A DNA stretch of 22,984 nt, from NCBI GenBank assembly GCA_000708835.1, contig DF237883.1:1-22984 (forward strand), in the 5' to 3' direction. Made by a program: the position numbers and the translations under genes. The notes below the pieces were generated by a model. It was not told where the DNA came from. It saw nothing but the letters and a program-made list of their open reading frames with translations, and searched no databases. How positions within the stretch are numbered: the first letter of the stretch is position 1; each line of letters begins with the position of its first letter. This document shows positions 1 through 11,320 of this stretch, piece after piece. The DNA comes from Klebsormidium nitens (Eukaryota > Streptophyta > Klebsormidiophyceae > Klebsormidiales > Klebsormidiaceae).

Positions 1-10
1 CAAGAAGACG

Positions 11-1105
11 TCAATTTTTCTGAGAGGCGCTCTTGCTGAGGTGATCCCAAGGCGTGCTGAAAAGCTTCGGATGGTTTCCGCACATGTGAAGTAGACAGGC
101 AGCGTGTAAACTCTGTCCAACCGTCACATGCGTGGCCATCTGCAGACCAGCCACCTCCTTCTCTCTGTCCCCTACCGCCATCTTTTCAAGGACATTTTGA
201 TTCCCTTTGGCGATCTCCATGACCCCCATGGCCATGTCCTTGATATCCCTTACATTGTCCCTGAGAAATCTCACAGCCGCCTCATCCAGACTCCCTCCCT
301 GCCCATTGCTCGGCCCGGCTCCGTGCCCCTCTCCGTGCCCATCCTGCTGTCCCTTCCCAGACTCCTCTTCCTGTGCTTTCACGAACCCCCTTTTACCCCC
401 CTTCCCTTGCCGTTTGCCCTGGCCGTACCCCTTGCCAAACCCCTCCGCCTGAAACTGCTCCTCAAACTTTGGTCGTTTGGGTGCAGGTTCCCTATAACTT
501 CGCCTGACTTGGTCCTGCCCCTTCTCCTCTCCTTCCTCCTCCTCCTCCTCCTGGTGCTCCCTCTTCGCCTTCTCGCTTTGGTGGTACTCATACACTGGAT
601 CTGTCTGCCCCACTCTGCACAGGCGCACGTGTGCATCGGGTCTCAGATACTTCCGGATCGTCTCGAGAAAGACTACCACCGTGCTTGGTTCAGAAAAGTA
701 TAGGGGTTTTGAGCGGCTCCTACTCTGTACCTCTTCCAGAAGCGTGAATACATCGCTAAATGTCGTCACGGTATCAAGCTTAGGAACACCCAGTGCTTTG
801 AGAGCTTCATTCAACGTCTTCACAAGATCTTCAGTGCGAGAAGTCGCCTCTGACGCAGTTGCATACACCAAAGCCCCATTCTGACTGATTCTTGGTATCC
901 AAGGTGGAGGCTCGTGTGTGCTTTCAAAGTAGCGCCCCACCACCTTTTTCTTGTGCTCCCGCTTTTGGAGTCTTAACTGGAGGTCGGCAAGCATGAGGTT
1001 GAAAGTATCCTTTACTTTGCCTCCTCCTTCAGGAGCGTTCGCTATGCTCCTTGAAATACTCCTTAGATGCTCGTAGGTGGCCGGATCCAGGTAAAACTGG
1101 CCCAT
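11..1105 (-). CDS. Uncharacterised 364-aa protein with acidic run and Gly/Lys-rich tail
   Basis: An uninterrupted frame opens with a real ATG (complement of 1103-1105) and ends with TGA at 11-13. I do not recognise the family. Residues 1-180 look folded and mixed in composition. An acidic run of Glu lies around 185-194, then a basic NLS-like APKRPKF at 208-214. A Gly/Lys/Gln-rich low-complexity stretch at about 221-270 resembles nucleic-acid-binding tails. A predicted amphipathic helix follows at about 272-310. The last 45 or so residues (from about 320) look less protein-like and may be read-through into an intron, so the true 3' end could differ and lie beyond the left edge. There is no zinc knuckle, protease or polymerase motif. 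It could be a host gene or the gag-like ORF of an unidentified mobile element; the sequence does not decide. Coding status is supported by length and by a domain-like N-terminal half; the Glu run comes partly from a CTC microsatellite near 534-554. Confidence 0.55.
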   Translation of the reverse strand: MGQFYLDPATYEHLRSISRSIANAPEGGGKVKDTFNLMLADLQLRLQKREHKKKVVGRYFESTHEPPPWIPRISQNGALVYATASEATSRTEDLVKTLNEALKALGVPKLDTVTTFSDVFTLLEEVQSRSRSKPLYFSEPSTVVVFLETIRKYLRPDAHVRLCRVGQTDPVYEYHQSEKAKREHQEEEEEEGEEKGQDQVRRSYREPAPKRPKFEEQFQAEGFGKGYGQGKRQGKGGKRGFVKAQEEESGKGQQDGHGEGHGAGPSNGQGGSLDEAAVRFLRDNVRDIKDMAMGVMEIAKGNQNVLEKMAVGDREKEVAGLQMATHVTVGQSLHAACLLHMCGNHPKLFSTPWDHLSKSASQKN

Positions 1106-2590
1106 GATGTGGGGAGGGTAGGAAACCGCTAGAGAACAGGCTGCTGAGAGTCCTTCGCCGCGTTGCCCTCAAGCTGGTTGAAGAGTGGTGAGGAGTGCCG
1201 TCTTTACTTGTTCTTTCCTTTTACAGGCTTCATTTCCTATGTCTCCAAACTAGACATCATTCCAGCTAGCTGGGAGCGCGGTAGCCGCGCGCGTCCCGCG
1301 TGGCCGCCAACATGAAGCGCGCTTGCGCGCGGCCCGCCCTGGCCGGCTCATGCACAATCAGTTAGTGCATGGCACATATCTACGCGTGCAGCGCCCATAG
1401 CATCTGCTGTAGCAACGTCACGGTACCCGGCCTGCACACCATCCGCAGAGGGATCACCTTGCATTGAAGTCGCGCTGCGGCTTCCTTGTTGGCAAACGAG
1501 AGGGCGCGCTGGCGCAGGCTCCATTTTGAAGCATATTCTTTCATTGAGAAAGGATGTGGGCGCACGCGGAGACATGTTCAGGACACATGTGCAGGTAAGC
1601 GCAGGTGCGTATCGCAGAGGCGGATAGCTCACACGGGAGCTTGCATCAGCTGTATCACCCTTCTCTCACCTCCCAACCAGGGCTGCAGCAGGTGTAGGAA
1701 ACTACTGCTGAGGACAAGCCAGGCATAGTCCTTTGTGTGGGCCCAGTATCCTTGCAGCATGGCCAGAAGGAGCCAGTGGCCATGCCAATAGGCGTACATA
1801 AGCGATGTGATTTGGAGGTGAGGAGCAATGTAGATTTCTTCTTTCCTCGGTCTCCTGCAGATACATTCCAGCTGCCTTTTTCGGGTGGCATCCGATGACA
1901 TAGATTCTGAGCAGCTGTTTTTGGCCAGGTCGGGAAAGTACACACTTGTGCTTTAATATTATGGCAACAGCTAAGACTCTGATAATCGGCAGTTGGTATG
2001 TTTGGCGCACGACCGCACAGTTCCGACTCGATGTCTCAGATGAGAATCTCGAAAGCTTGCAATCACTATTTTTTGGCTTTTGCACTCTCCCAGGATTATA
2101 TTGCTGGGTTTTATCCCACGTCTCTGCTATTGATGCTCTGACTGCTCGTGCATGCTAGCAGATAGATCCATTCAGAGTCCCCCTTGTCTGAAGCATCATG
2201 GTATGAAAGATAGCCAAACACATTGCTGCATCAATGGTTGCTTCCTGGATTGCGCAGTTGCTTTGCTTGATCCATGAGCAGCCGCTGAAGGACTTTTCAC
2301 CACCCTTACTGTGCACTGCAATCTGAGACCTTCCGCGAGAATGTCTAGAATGCAGTGTCAACTATCACAGGAACAATCAACTGCCTCTCTGCCTGCAGAC
2401 TGACTGAACTGAAGAGGAGAGACCCTGGTGACCCTACACCGGGAAACTACAAGATCTATCAAACAGTAAGCATCAAATGCTAGGGCTCTGACTACTTTGC
2501 ATCATTACAGTTTGGGATCGACTTGGCATTGACTCTTGTGAGGAAGGCGGCAGGGGTTTCTGAGAAGCCAGCCGATATGTCCTGCATTCT
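1106..2590. other. Intergenic stretch, no supported gene
   Basis: This lies directly upstream of the minus-strand ORF, so its first few hundred bases would hold that gene's promoter and 5' UTR; I see no clear TATA box. About 1265-1345 is strongly CpG-rich with several GCGCGC runs. Short overlapping open frames occur on the minus strand between 1629 and 2085, but they rely on non-ATG starts, overlap one another and lack recognisable motifs, so I do not call them genes. Confidence 0.5.
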
Positions 2591-2949
2591 ACCTCAGAGA
2601 GCGGGGACAAGGAGAATCGGTATCGGACGGAAGCCAAGGCTAGGGCCTGTTGGATTTGCGGTTATGTCAAACCAAAATTGGAACTCTCTGGTTCTGAAGC
2701 GTCAAATCCTGTAAGAGTGGTAATATCCAACGGCTGAGTCTACATTCGAGTAATCACTCGAATGTAGACAATGTGGTTTCCAAACGCATCCCTAGTTTGC
2801 CGTCGGATGCTGTGTAGCTGACATTTGAACGGCCGATGGTTAACAAGAACATGTAGCAACCTAGGCTGACGTCACTGTTCAGGGTTCCAACAGCCCCTAG
2901 CCTTAGCTTCTGTCCGGTACCGATTCTCCTTGTCCCCGCTCTCAGAGGT
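2591..2949. repeat. Fold-back (inverted-repeat) element with nested palindrome
   Basis: The left arm 2591-2654 and right arm 2886-2949 are reverse complements with 5 mismatches in 64 positions by eye. Near the centre lies a perfect 14-bp inverted repeat, arms 2738-2751 and 2756-2769 around a 4-base AATC spacer. The long arms and the inner hairpin share roughly the same centre, so a transcript could fold into a long imperfect stem. This could be a MITE-like non-autonomous DNA element, or an inverted duplication of a short locus. I see no clear target-site duplication and no coding capacity. Confidence 0.75.
2738..2769. repeat. Perfect 14-bp hairpin
   Basis: GTCTACATTCGAGT is followed by AATC and then its exact reverse complement. 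It sits inside the larger fold-back element. The flanking bases (A2737 and A2770) do not pair, so the perfect stem ends exactly there. Confidence 0.9.
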
Positions 2950-5549
2950 TTAGCGAACAACGCATGCCAATCCATATTTGTTGAGTGTCTCATCCTGGTC
3001 ATGAGGGCGGCAGGCCATCGGAGTTCCCGGAATGACAAAAACATTCAATTTGTAGCTATGCCCTCTGTAGCCGGAGCCTTCAAAAGCTGCCAACCACAAC
3101 TCTGGTACCATCTCCGGTGCTCTTGAGAGTATCAGTTCATCAGGATTCCTCATGATCAGACAAAGGGTTGCTTGCTAGGACAGACATAAGCCAAAAAGAA
3201 GTGTGTGAATAAGTGTCTGACAGCACAGCCCTGACGCATCGCAGAGGTGTTGTGCTCATAGGAGGCAGTGTGCATTCAGAACTACGCGGAAGGAGTAACT
3301 GCCAGTGTGAAAAGCCCCTGATTGGTCTCCGTGGTGCAGTGGCTTGCTGACATCATCCTCCCTCAAGACTGAGCGTGAGAATGGACTAAGGGCGCTTCGA
3401 CCTGGAGATTTTTATGCAGAATGAAGAGTGTCATGGTGCATCCCGCACTTATGGCTCCCAAAGTGAGTAGTGCTCTGAAAATCTGTTGAGACATGTTCTC
3501 ACTCTTACGTCGCCCTTTCACTTCCAATTGAGCCATGGTTTTCTTGGAGGCTTCCATGTGAGAAGATTTTACTGCGTAATCTCGGCAAGCGTTATCCTTC
3601 CTCTGACATTACGCACTCATAGTGCTGCGACTCGCATGATCAGACAATGGGCTCTGAGATCTGCTTATCTGCTTCTTAGCTTCTGTATCGCGCTTGCGGA
3701 CGGAAAGCCAGTACTTGGCCCCATAACGATGCCTTCGTAAGTTGAGTCCTGCCTCCATAACTTGTCTACGTTGCATTTGTCATGCAGTTTATCCCAGGGT
3801 ACAAGCCTTGACGTTAAGTAGAATCAGGCCCTGTCAGCAGTATTGCATTCTTCAGAACTGTCTAGTCGAGTAGGCTTTCGCAATGGATGATCTCCCCGAT
3901 TAGGCGGTTTTCCTTGCATAGCTATCGGCAGATAATCTCTGTACCGAGAACATCCAATAAATCGAAGCTTTCTGAAGTATTGCCTCGTCAGAATCGGTGA
4001 TAGTAATCAAGGCTATGGCTGTTGTGATTTGAGCAGTAAAGCCGTGTTTTCTTGTTTCTCATCTGGTTCGAGGACTCCTTGTCTCTTGTGGCTCTTCCGA
4101 AAGAAGAAGCGCTGAAAAGGTGGTTGAAACATCAGCCCTTAATAATGGGGTGGATGTAGCGGCGAAAACGGCTGTTGAGATTAATGCTTGGTGCTTTCAG
4201 TCTTATGTGCCAATCTTCTTGCTTTAGTTGTCTCGTTCTCACATACGTGAGAGCCTGGACGAGAAGTGAACCCTTTTGAAACTTTCTTCCTTGATAAAGC
4301 CCGCTTTTTGCTGGTACTTGCACTGGAAAACCTGCGTTGTGGCGTTCGCTACGTGTGCTATCTACGGCAAGAAGCTGTTTCACCCCTTTACGGGATCATA
4401 CCATGCTCGAATCTACCTGCAATTGCTACCTTTCTTGTGCTTTCATATATGGCGCTTAGTCTGGCTCTTTGATGGCGATGAAAGTAAGAGACGTTGCCTC
4501 CGGCAAGGCAAGCTGTACTTCGTCCCCGAGCCACAGAAATGGAGCTACGTTGACGAGCAACGCACAAATCGTTCACCGTTCGATCCTTGCTGAATTTGTT
4601 CTGTGGCGTTCTGTCATTGAGAAAACGACACTGAACCGAGGACATTCTATACCCGGCGCTTTGTCTTGCCAGCATCGATACGAAACATTTGCTTGCAAGG
4701 TGCCGTGTATGGAAAAAGTGCAGATTCCTTCTCAACTCGTTCCTCTTTCGTAAGGGATCTGGAAAGAGCGAGCTTCACGGCGCGGCTGTGAAAGAATTAG
4801 GTGTGGTGTCTTGCAAAACCCCCCCTTCCCTGCTTCTCTTGGAGCCGTCCATCGCTTGTGTGACAACAGAGCTTTGGCGTACGTTTGTGCTTGGGAAGAT
4901 ATTGTGGCTTCTCTATGTATCTGGCGCGATTCTGCACGCCATCTATGCGATGCGTACGTTCTGCATTGACGAGTGACAACTTGCAAATGGGCTATTTTAA
5001 GCCCTGGAATGTGGCACAAAATTGGGAGCATTTATCAAATGCTCTTGGCGGGTCCGTCACTCAAGTTCGACTTGTTGAGGCAGACAGAACTTGAAGTCAT
5101 CATTCTCCCGAGCACTGCTAAGTGCCCGGCTTCTTGCTGAATACTCTCTCCTGTTGAGAGAAGGTGGTTCAGCTTTTACTTTTTCTTCATTTGACGCGAC
5201 CTGCATCCGTCAGTCGAAACTGCCCCCTGTGCTTTCGCCTGCCCGTTCTAGTTGGTGCTATGTCCTCACCCCTTCAATTTGGATTTCAACCAGGCTTGCT
5301 TGACATTTGCTGTCAGACTGCTTTCTAAGTGTGCCACAAATTTGCAGCGTGGGCCTCTGGGTTGTCTGGAGGAAATGGTTTCTATGCAGGGGTTGTCATG
5401 CTCTCCTTTCTTAACCGTAGTCAACATGAACCGCAACTTTCAGGTGAACCTAACGGTGAAAGGATTGTGTTTGGAAGCAGTGGTTTAGACGACCCACTTT
5501 TAGCAGGGCTTTTCACCCATAGCTAATGACATTGACAAGGAGCTGAGAT
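2950..5549. other. Long stretch without a supported gene
   Basis: Only short open frames are present (up to 115 codons near 4388-4735, minus), in several conflicting frames and with no recognisable motif. Parts of 4250-5200 share scattered short blocks with the downstream array (for example GATAAAGCCC near 4293, GCGGCTGTGA near 4781, GAGCCGTCCATCGCTTGTGTG near 4842), which may be traces of an older repeat copy. That resemblance is too weak to annotate as a repeat unit. Confidence 0.4.
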
Positions 5550-7890
5550 CCGAACGGCCAAACCTTATGGTGTAGCTATAGAGCATTCAAAGCTTCATCG
5601 TTTGCCCATGCGACTTCCGGTCAAGCTCACGAAAGCGGATTTACCTGCTTGATACAAGAGTTTTTTAATGCGGGGCGGAAGAGTCTGGTCTCCTGTCTTC
5701 AGAACGTTACTTCGTCAAAGTTGAAGCTACATGTATAAGAGCGTCAGCCTTGCCACTTGACTCCATCCAGAACATTCTCAAACCGAATCTTGTGACATGT
5801 TACAAGCGAGTGGGAAGAATCCTCACTTGGTGCGCTGTACTGTGCCACATGTTCCATGTCGTGGACTGGCAAACCCGCTCTGACCCGCTGCCAGATCGAG
5901 TAGCTCTCCTGCACCTGGTTTGGTCGTGCTTGAAGCCAACCTACTCTCAGTCAAGCACACGAAAAGCGGATCTTCCTGCTCACAACAGAGTTACCTATTG
6001 CAGCCCAAAAGACTCTTGTCTTCTTCTTGTTTCAAGCACGTTGAGAGAAGGCTTGAAGTACGGTACATACCCTTAGTCCTGCCTTTTGGTTTCAACACGT
6101 GAAGTCTTAGGCGATCTCTTGACATCTGACAAGTGAGTGGGCAGGAAGAATCCTCACTTGGTGCGCTGCACTGCAAGTACTGCCACATGCAATCTCTTGG
6201 CCGGTGATCTGTGGCCCGCGGTAGGCCGAGTGGCCCCTCTGCATTCTCCTTCAATTCTTTCTGCTCATTAGAATCGTTGCGTCTGCTTCGTTGTGATAAA
6301 CCCCTTCTCTACCCTGTGTTTATTCCGTCTTACTTGTTCCAAAACTTGTGGAAGGTGCACGAACACTCTCTATTTCGAAGCACGGGCCAGGAAGAAAGGC
6401 AACATTGGTGGCTGCGTCGCAGGCGGTCAAATCAACGCCGGGAAAGAGTTTCTCCGTGAGCCGTGCATGCGGGCTACTTTCGTCGACGAGGCCATTCTTT
6501 CCTTGGCCTCGGTTCCCGCGTCCCAGGCTGTCACTTCGTCCGCTACTGTAAGGTTCCTCATTCCTGCTTAAGCTGTTCGTAGCTCACCTTTGCCTGTTAC
6601 TGCCTGAAGCTATAGGCGTCTCGAAAACTGCTGTGTAAGGTTTGATTCCCAACAGACGCTTTTGCAATGCACTCCTCAGTCGTGACTATCCTGCCATTGA
6701 AACGGTTGCGGCTCAAGCGCAGCCCATGTTCGAGCCGCTATGGATCCTTCCTCGAGCACCGCTAAACTCTGGTTGAGTCCTCCCTAGCTTCGAAGTTGTC
6801 CGAGGGATGTGGACGAACCCAGTATTGGAAAGCGCAGACAGGAAGATTTTGACCCTCCTTTACATTTTCGTTTCTCTAGGCATTAGGAGTGACACGATTT
6901 GCAAGTTAGTTCATTGGATTTGGAGGACCTGCAACGACGGCTGTGACGTACTTGCATCTGAGAGTGGGCGTCTCTCAAAGCAAGTAACTCCGACAATTCT
7001 GATGCTGCCAGAAGAATGTTCGACAAAGTTAGACCTTTAGATTTTTCCTTCTCACAACCCGTCCATGTTCCTAGCGATAGTCCATGTTGCTCGCGCTTCC
7101 CTTTGAATTGTGCCAAGACTCAAGGTTTCCGGTGTTGCCGGTAGGAAGACGGCAGGCTGTTTCGATTCAAAATGCATATTGGCTTCGATATAATATATAC
7201 CCCCTTCTCAGGGGCTTAAGCAAGCTGTCCACCAAGTGATCGCGTTACTTTCAATCAGGATGTCTGCTGACGTAAAAGTAGAAGCTCATTGGTAACGCGC
7301 GAGTCACTCCCAGGGTTTGGCTTTCCCTAAGCTGACCCCATCTTTTTTAGAGATGGCTGTGACGAATATTCCTGTGCGGGAGCACCCTTCCAACCGAATG
7401 CGCCCACCGGTGATATGGTCACTGCTTGCAACAAGCTTTACTGCGCATAATCTTTATCTCTTAGTGGCGAACACCACTACTTCATGGGCTAACGTGTGCT
7501 CCAAACGCATAGATTCGCGGGCCTGCTGTGCTATCTGATTTTAGTCAAGTACATATTTAGCAAGGTTCCCTGGGCTTTGACTGAGGTCTGAGCGGGTTTG
7601 ATCTTTGCGGACCCGATTTGCGGCGCAGAGGGTGTTCTGAGGGCTGTGATCAAATCTCGTAAAGCGGGAGCTTCTCGCAAGAACATGCACCATGACGCCA
7701 CCGCTTTTCCAATCATCCTTTCTATAAGTGCGCGCGCGCTCCTGGCCTCTTTGGCTGTCATTTCCGAGTCGCTACATTCAGCTGATTTTGTTTCGCGGGT
7801 TTTTGTCTGGCATTAGGCGAAGGCCAGCTTTGAGTAGAAATTGCTAACGGCTTGCCGATGGCCCTGCACAAACGGTACTGAGTGTGTCAT
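5550..7890 (+). repeat. Higher-order repeat unit A (about 2.34 kb)
   Basis: First of four same-orientation diverged copies. It opens with two subrepeats whose core (GGAAGAATCCTCACTTGGTG followed by a CGCTGT.CTGTGCCACATG-like block) lies at about 5796-5851 and 6121-6189. The body follows: a GATAAACCCC block near 6294, CACGGGCCAGGAAGAAAGGC near 6381, CGCGTCCCAGGCTGTCACTT near 6517, CCTCGAGCACCGCTAAACTC near 6751, AACGACGGCTGTGACG at 6933-6948, and a CCGTCCATGTTCCTAGC block near 7051. The distal part (7340-7890) matches unit D closely in order, ending with GGTACTGAGTGTGTCA. A short GC dinucleotide run interrupts it near 7732. Open frames are short and not shared with other units, so I read it as non-coding. 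Confidence 0.8.
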
Positions 7891-9284
7891 TCCGTAAAGT
7901 TTGAGGGAAAGCTTGAATTACATGACCGTCAGTCCTGCTATTTTTCTAATCACCAACAATCTCAGAACAAGTTCTTATGACATGTTGCGTCATCTAGAAC
8001 GAGTGGGCAGGAAGAATCCTCACTTACTTGGTGGACTGTGCTGTGCCACATGGTTGAAATCATTGGACCTAGTACTGGCAGTATTCTGACCCGCGGCCTG
8101 ATCGAGTAGCTCTCCTGCACCTGCTTTGGTCTTGCTTGATGCCAACCTACTCTCCGTCAAGCTCACGAAAAGAGTGACTATCTTCCTGCTTGATAACATG
8201 CACCGTTATCTACTGTAGCACGGAAGAGTCTGGTCTTCTTGTGTTTCCGCGCACGTCATTTCGTTATAGTTGAGAGAAAGCTCAAAGTACACGACTTCTG
8301 AATTGTGGCCCTTGGTTTTTCCAACATCGATCTGAAAAGAGTGCGGAATCGATTGAGTCAAAAGCGAGTGGGCAGGAACATTTCTTCTTGCTGCGCTGTG
8401 CTGTGCCACATGAAGTATTTGGACCAGCAAAATTTTGACCCACCGCCTAATTGAGTAGCTCTGCGGCATCTCCTTCACTTCTTCCTGATACAGTAGAGTC
8501 GCGGCTGCGTCTGCTTTTATGGGATAAGCCCACCGATTTTGTTGTGTCGCCCTCGTGTATTCTGCCTTAGCAGTTTTTCCAAAATCTGTGGACGGCAGAA
8601 ATATTTTCTCTCTTTCGAGCACGGCCAAGTAAACAAATAACAGCAGTGGCCAAATCGCAGGCGGTCAGTGCTCTCACGCAAATCGCTTGAGCCGTGTTGC
8701 TATTACGGATAACGAGTTAAGTCTTTCTTTGCCTTCATTCCCGCGTCCCAGGCTGTCAGCTCGTCCGGCCAAAAATCAGCGACTGCTTAAGCTGTCGTAT
8801 TTTGTTTTGTAGTGTTGGTGCGCAAGCAGTCTACGTTTCAGAACCTGTCCTGCACTGATAACTCAGTTTGCATCACAGGCTTCTTCAAAGCTTGCAGCGC
8901 ACTACACAGTCGTGTCAATCCTTCCGATGAAATTCAAGTTGTGCCTTGAGCAACAACCCAGACCCAAGCGGCCATGTGTCTCTACGCGAGCACCGCTTAT
9001 TTGATTGAGTCCTGACGTCGGTCAAGGGTAACATCGCCAGAGAGCACTGGGCGTCCCTGTATGAGAAGTACCGATAAAAATTCCCCTTCACCTCCTTCCT
9101 TTTTAGGGCATTGGGAAATTTATTTATTGCATGGTAGTTCGTTGGGGGACCTGTAACGACGGCTGTGACGTGGTAGATGCATCTGAGAGCAAGCGTTTCT
9201 CAGCAGCGGGTCCAGACGTTCCTCTGATGCCGATTAGAAAAAGCCCAATCCTTTTTGCTGGTCAAAAACAATCTTAAACGGCTT
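7891..9284 (+). repeat. Higher-order repeat unit B, 3'-truncated (about 1.4 kb)
   Basis: It starts inside the first subrepeat at the block that pairs as TTTGAG/CTTGAA (7897 onward). Subrepeat cores lie at about 7979-8051 and 8359-8413. Body blocks follow in the same order as in the other units: GATAAGCCCA near 8522, CGCGTCCCAGGCTGTCAGCT near 8743, GCGAGCACCGCTTATTTGAT near 8986 and AACGACGGCTGTGACG at 9155-9170. The sequence then passes straight into the next unit. The distal 700-900 bp seen in units A, C and D (CCGTCCATGTTCC through the end block) are missing, which indicates a deletion or unequal exchange. Confidence 0.75.
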
Positions 9285-11320
9285 CAATTGGCATGTTACA
9301 AGTGAGTCAGCGGGCAGGAAGTATCCTCACTTGGTGCGCTGCACCTGCTTTGCAGGTCTTGCTTGATTCCAAAATATTGCTCCCAGTCTACGACACGAAA
9401 GCGGATCTGCCCGCTTGATACAAGAGTTGCTTATCACAGCGCGGAAGAGTCTGGTCTGGTCTTTGTTGTTTCATCACACGTCATTCGTCACAGTTGAGAG
9501 AAAGCTCGCAGTGAATGACCCGTCAAATTGTGGCCCTTGACTTTGTCACGATCAAACTCAGAAAGAAACTTGAACGTGTCAAAAACGAGTGTACGTGGGC
9601 AGGAAGAATCCTTGCTTGGTGCGCTGTGCTGTGCCACAAAGAGCCTTCTGGCCGACAATATTTTGACCCACGGCCTACGAGTAGCTCTCGTGCATCTTCT
9701 TCGATCATCTTGATGCATCTGTTCTGGGTTGCTGCGTTTGATTAACCGTGATAAGCCCACCCTTTTTTCACCGTGTCGCCTTTCTGGGCTTCGCCTTACT
9801 GGTTGTTCCAAAGTTGTTGAATGGCGCACATATTCAGTGTCCTTCAAAGCACGACCGGGAAGAAGACAACGGTGGCCGAATAGCACGCGGTCAGTTGACT
9901 TCAGCCAAAAAGCTTGTACGGCGTATGCTACCTTAGGTAACGAATCCGTTCTTTCCTTTGCATCGGTTGCTGCGTTCTAGGCTGTCAATTTGTGCAGAGA
10001 TTGGCAAGTGCTTCAGCCGCGTTCGTTCTCCACTTTCGACTTTACTGCCGCAAACGGGTTGCCTTAGAATGTATCCTTCAGTGTACGATTCGATTGCAAG
10101 AATGCATTCAAACGGTTGTGTTTTATTCTTTGCGTATTCAGTGTAGCCCAAACTCGAGAGGCTGTTCACTCTTCCTTGAGCACCGCGAACGTCCGGCTGA
10201 GTCCTTACATGGGCCAAAATTCTGATCGTCCGGGAGCTGCGGACGACCCTGCATATCCGTCAAAACAGCGGACATAACATCTGTTGATCTCCAGGCTTTC
10301 AATTCCTGTTTCTAAAAGTGTCAGGAATATGTAGGAATACCACTCCGCGACTTTGTTGGAGGACTGGTAACGACGGCTGTGACGTGGATGCATCTGAGGG
10401 TGGGCGATTCTCAGGATCCGATCGATTCCACGTACATTCTGATGCCGCCCTGAAGAGTTAGACGATCTGGTTTTCTCGCCTTTAGAAACCGTCCATGTTC
10501 CTTGCAATCGCCCGTGTGCCTTGCTTCTTTCAGATTTTGCGGAGGCTCAAGTGGCCGCTCTTTGCGGGTGCGGCGACACCAGGCTGCTTCAATCATTTTG
10601 GTTTGCATCTTGGCTGTCACAACGCGTCCCTCTCAATAACTCGGAGACAGCTGTCTCCCAAGCGCATGTCTCGTTCAACCGCTGTCTGACATTGAGAGTG
10701 ACATTGAGAGTGTAAGCCACACAGCAAGGGGTCGTCTGGCTTCGACTCTCCTTTTGAGTGACATCCATTTCCAGAAGAGGAGGGCGTTTATGGCTGTGAC
10801 GGTTCTTCGTGTACTCGGAGAATTTCCTTACTGCTGCTTTTCACCAACCTGATGCCACCTGTGATTTGGCCATCGACTGCGACAAAGGTTACTGTGCCTC
10901 TGGTTCCTTGGCGTCTACTACATGAATGGCTCTCTAAACTTCTTATCAGTGTAACTCCGTAAAGCCGGATCACCCGGCCGGCTGTTCGGTATGCCTGAGG
11001 AGATTCGAATCCAGCCAGCGAAGGCTTTTCTCAGGGCTGTGATTGAACCTCGTGACGTGGGAGCCTCTCCCACGGACATTCTTCATGATGCCAACACTTC
11101 TCTTATGAGTGCGTGCGTCTTTGGCTGTCACTTCGCCGAGATGAGCCTCGTTTTGGGCCGTAGGATCTATCTGGCGTTACGCGGAGGCCTGGCAGCTACG
11201 TTTGGACATTGCTCGCGGCTTATAGCCGATGGGTTTGTCGGTGAGCTTTGCTGTCGCAGCTCATGTGTCTCTAGATCCATTACAAGTATGTATCTTACAG
11301 TAAGAGACCTGAACCGCCAG
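9285..11320 (+). repeat. Higher-order repeat unit C (about 2.04 kb)
   Basis: The first subrepeat core begins with GCATGTTACAAGTGAGTCAG at about 9291, and after TGCGCTG it jumps to CACCTGCTTTG, so part of the first subrepeat is deleted. The second core lies at about 9570-9643. Body blocks: GATAAGCCCACCCTTTTTTC near 9750, CACGACCGGGAAGAAGACAA near 9851, TTGAGCACCGCGAACGTCCG near 10174, AACGACGGCTGTGACG at 10369-10384, AACCGTCCATGTTCCTTGCA near 10488, GGCTGTGATTGAACCTCGTG near 11036 and TTTGGCTGTCACTTCGCCGA near 11122. The distal part is shorter and more diverged than in A and D. It contains a perfect 8-bp hairpin at 11056-11074. Confidence 0.78.

Noticed and set aside
1629-2085. Overlapping minus-strand ORFs of 96-127 codons
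   Set aside because: The longest needs a GTG start, the frames overlap one another, and composition is not protein-like.
3324-3410. tRNA-like segment: A-box-like TGGTGCAGTGG, a B-box-like TTCGACC, pairing ends and a following T run
   Set aside because: Neither the D-arm nor the T-arm stem forms, and the B box deviates from consensus. At most a decayed tRNA-derived SINE; not supportable.
8206-8628. 140-codon minus-strand ORF, and a similar 132-codon ORF at 9488-9886, both over array subrepeats
   Set aside because: They share short segments only because the DNA repeats; starts, stops and frames are not conserved between units, and no motif is recognisable.
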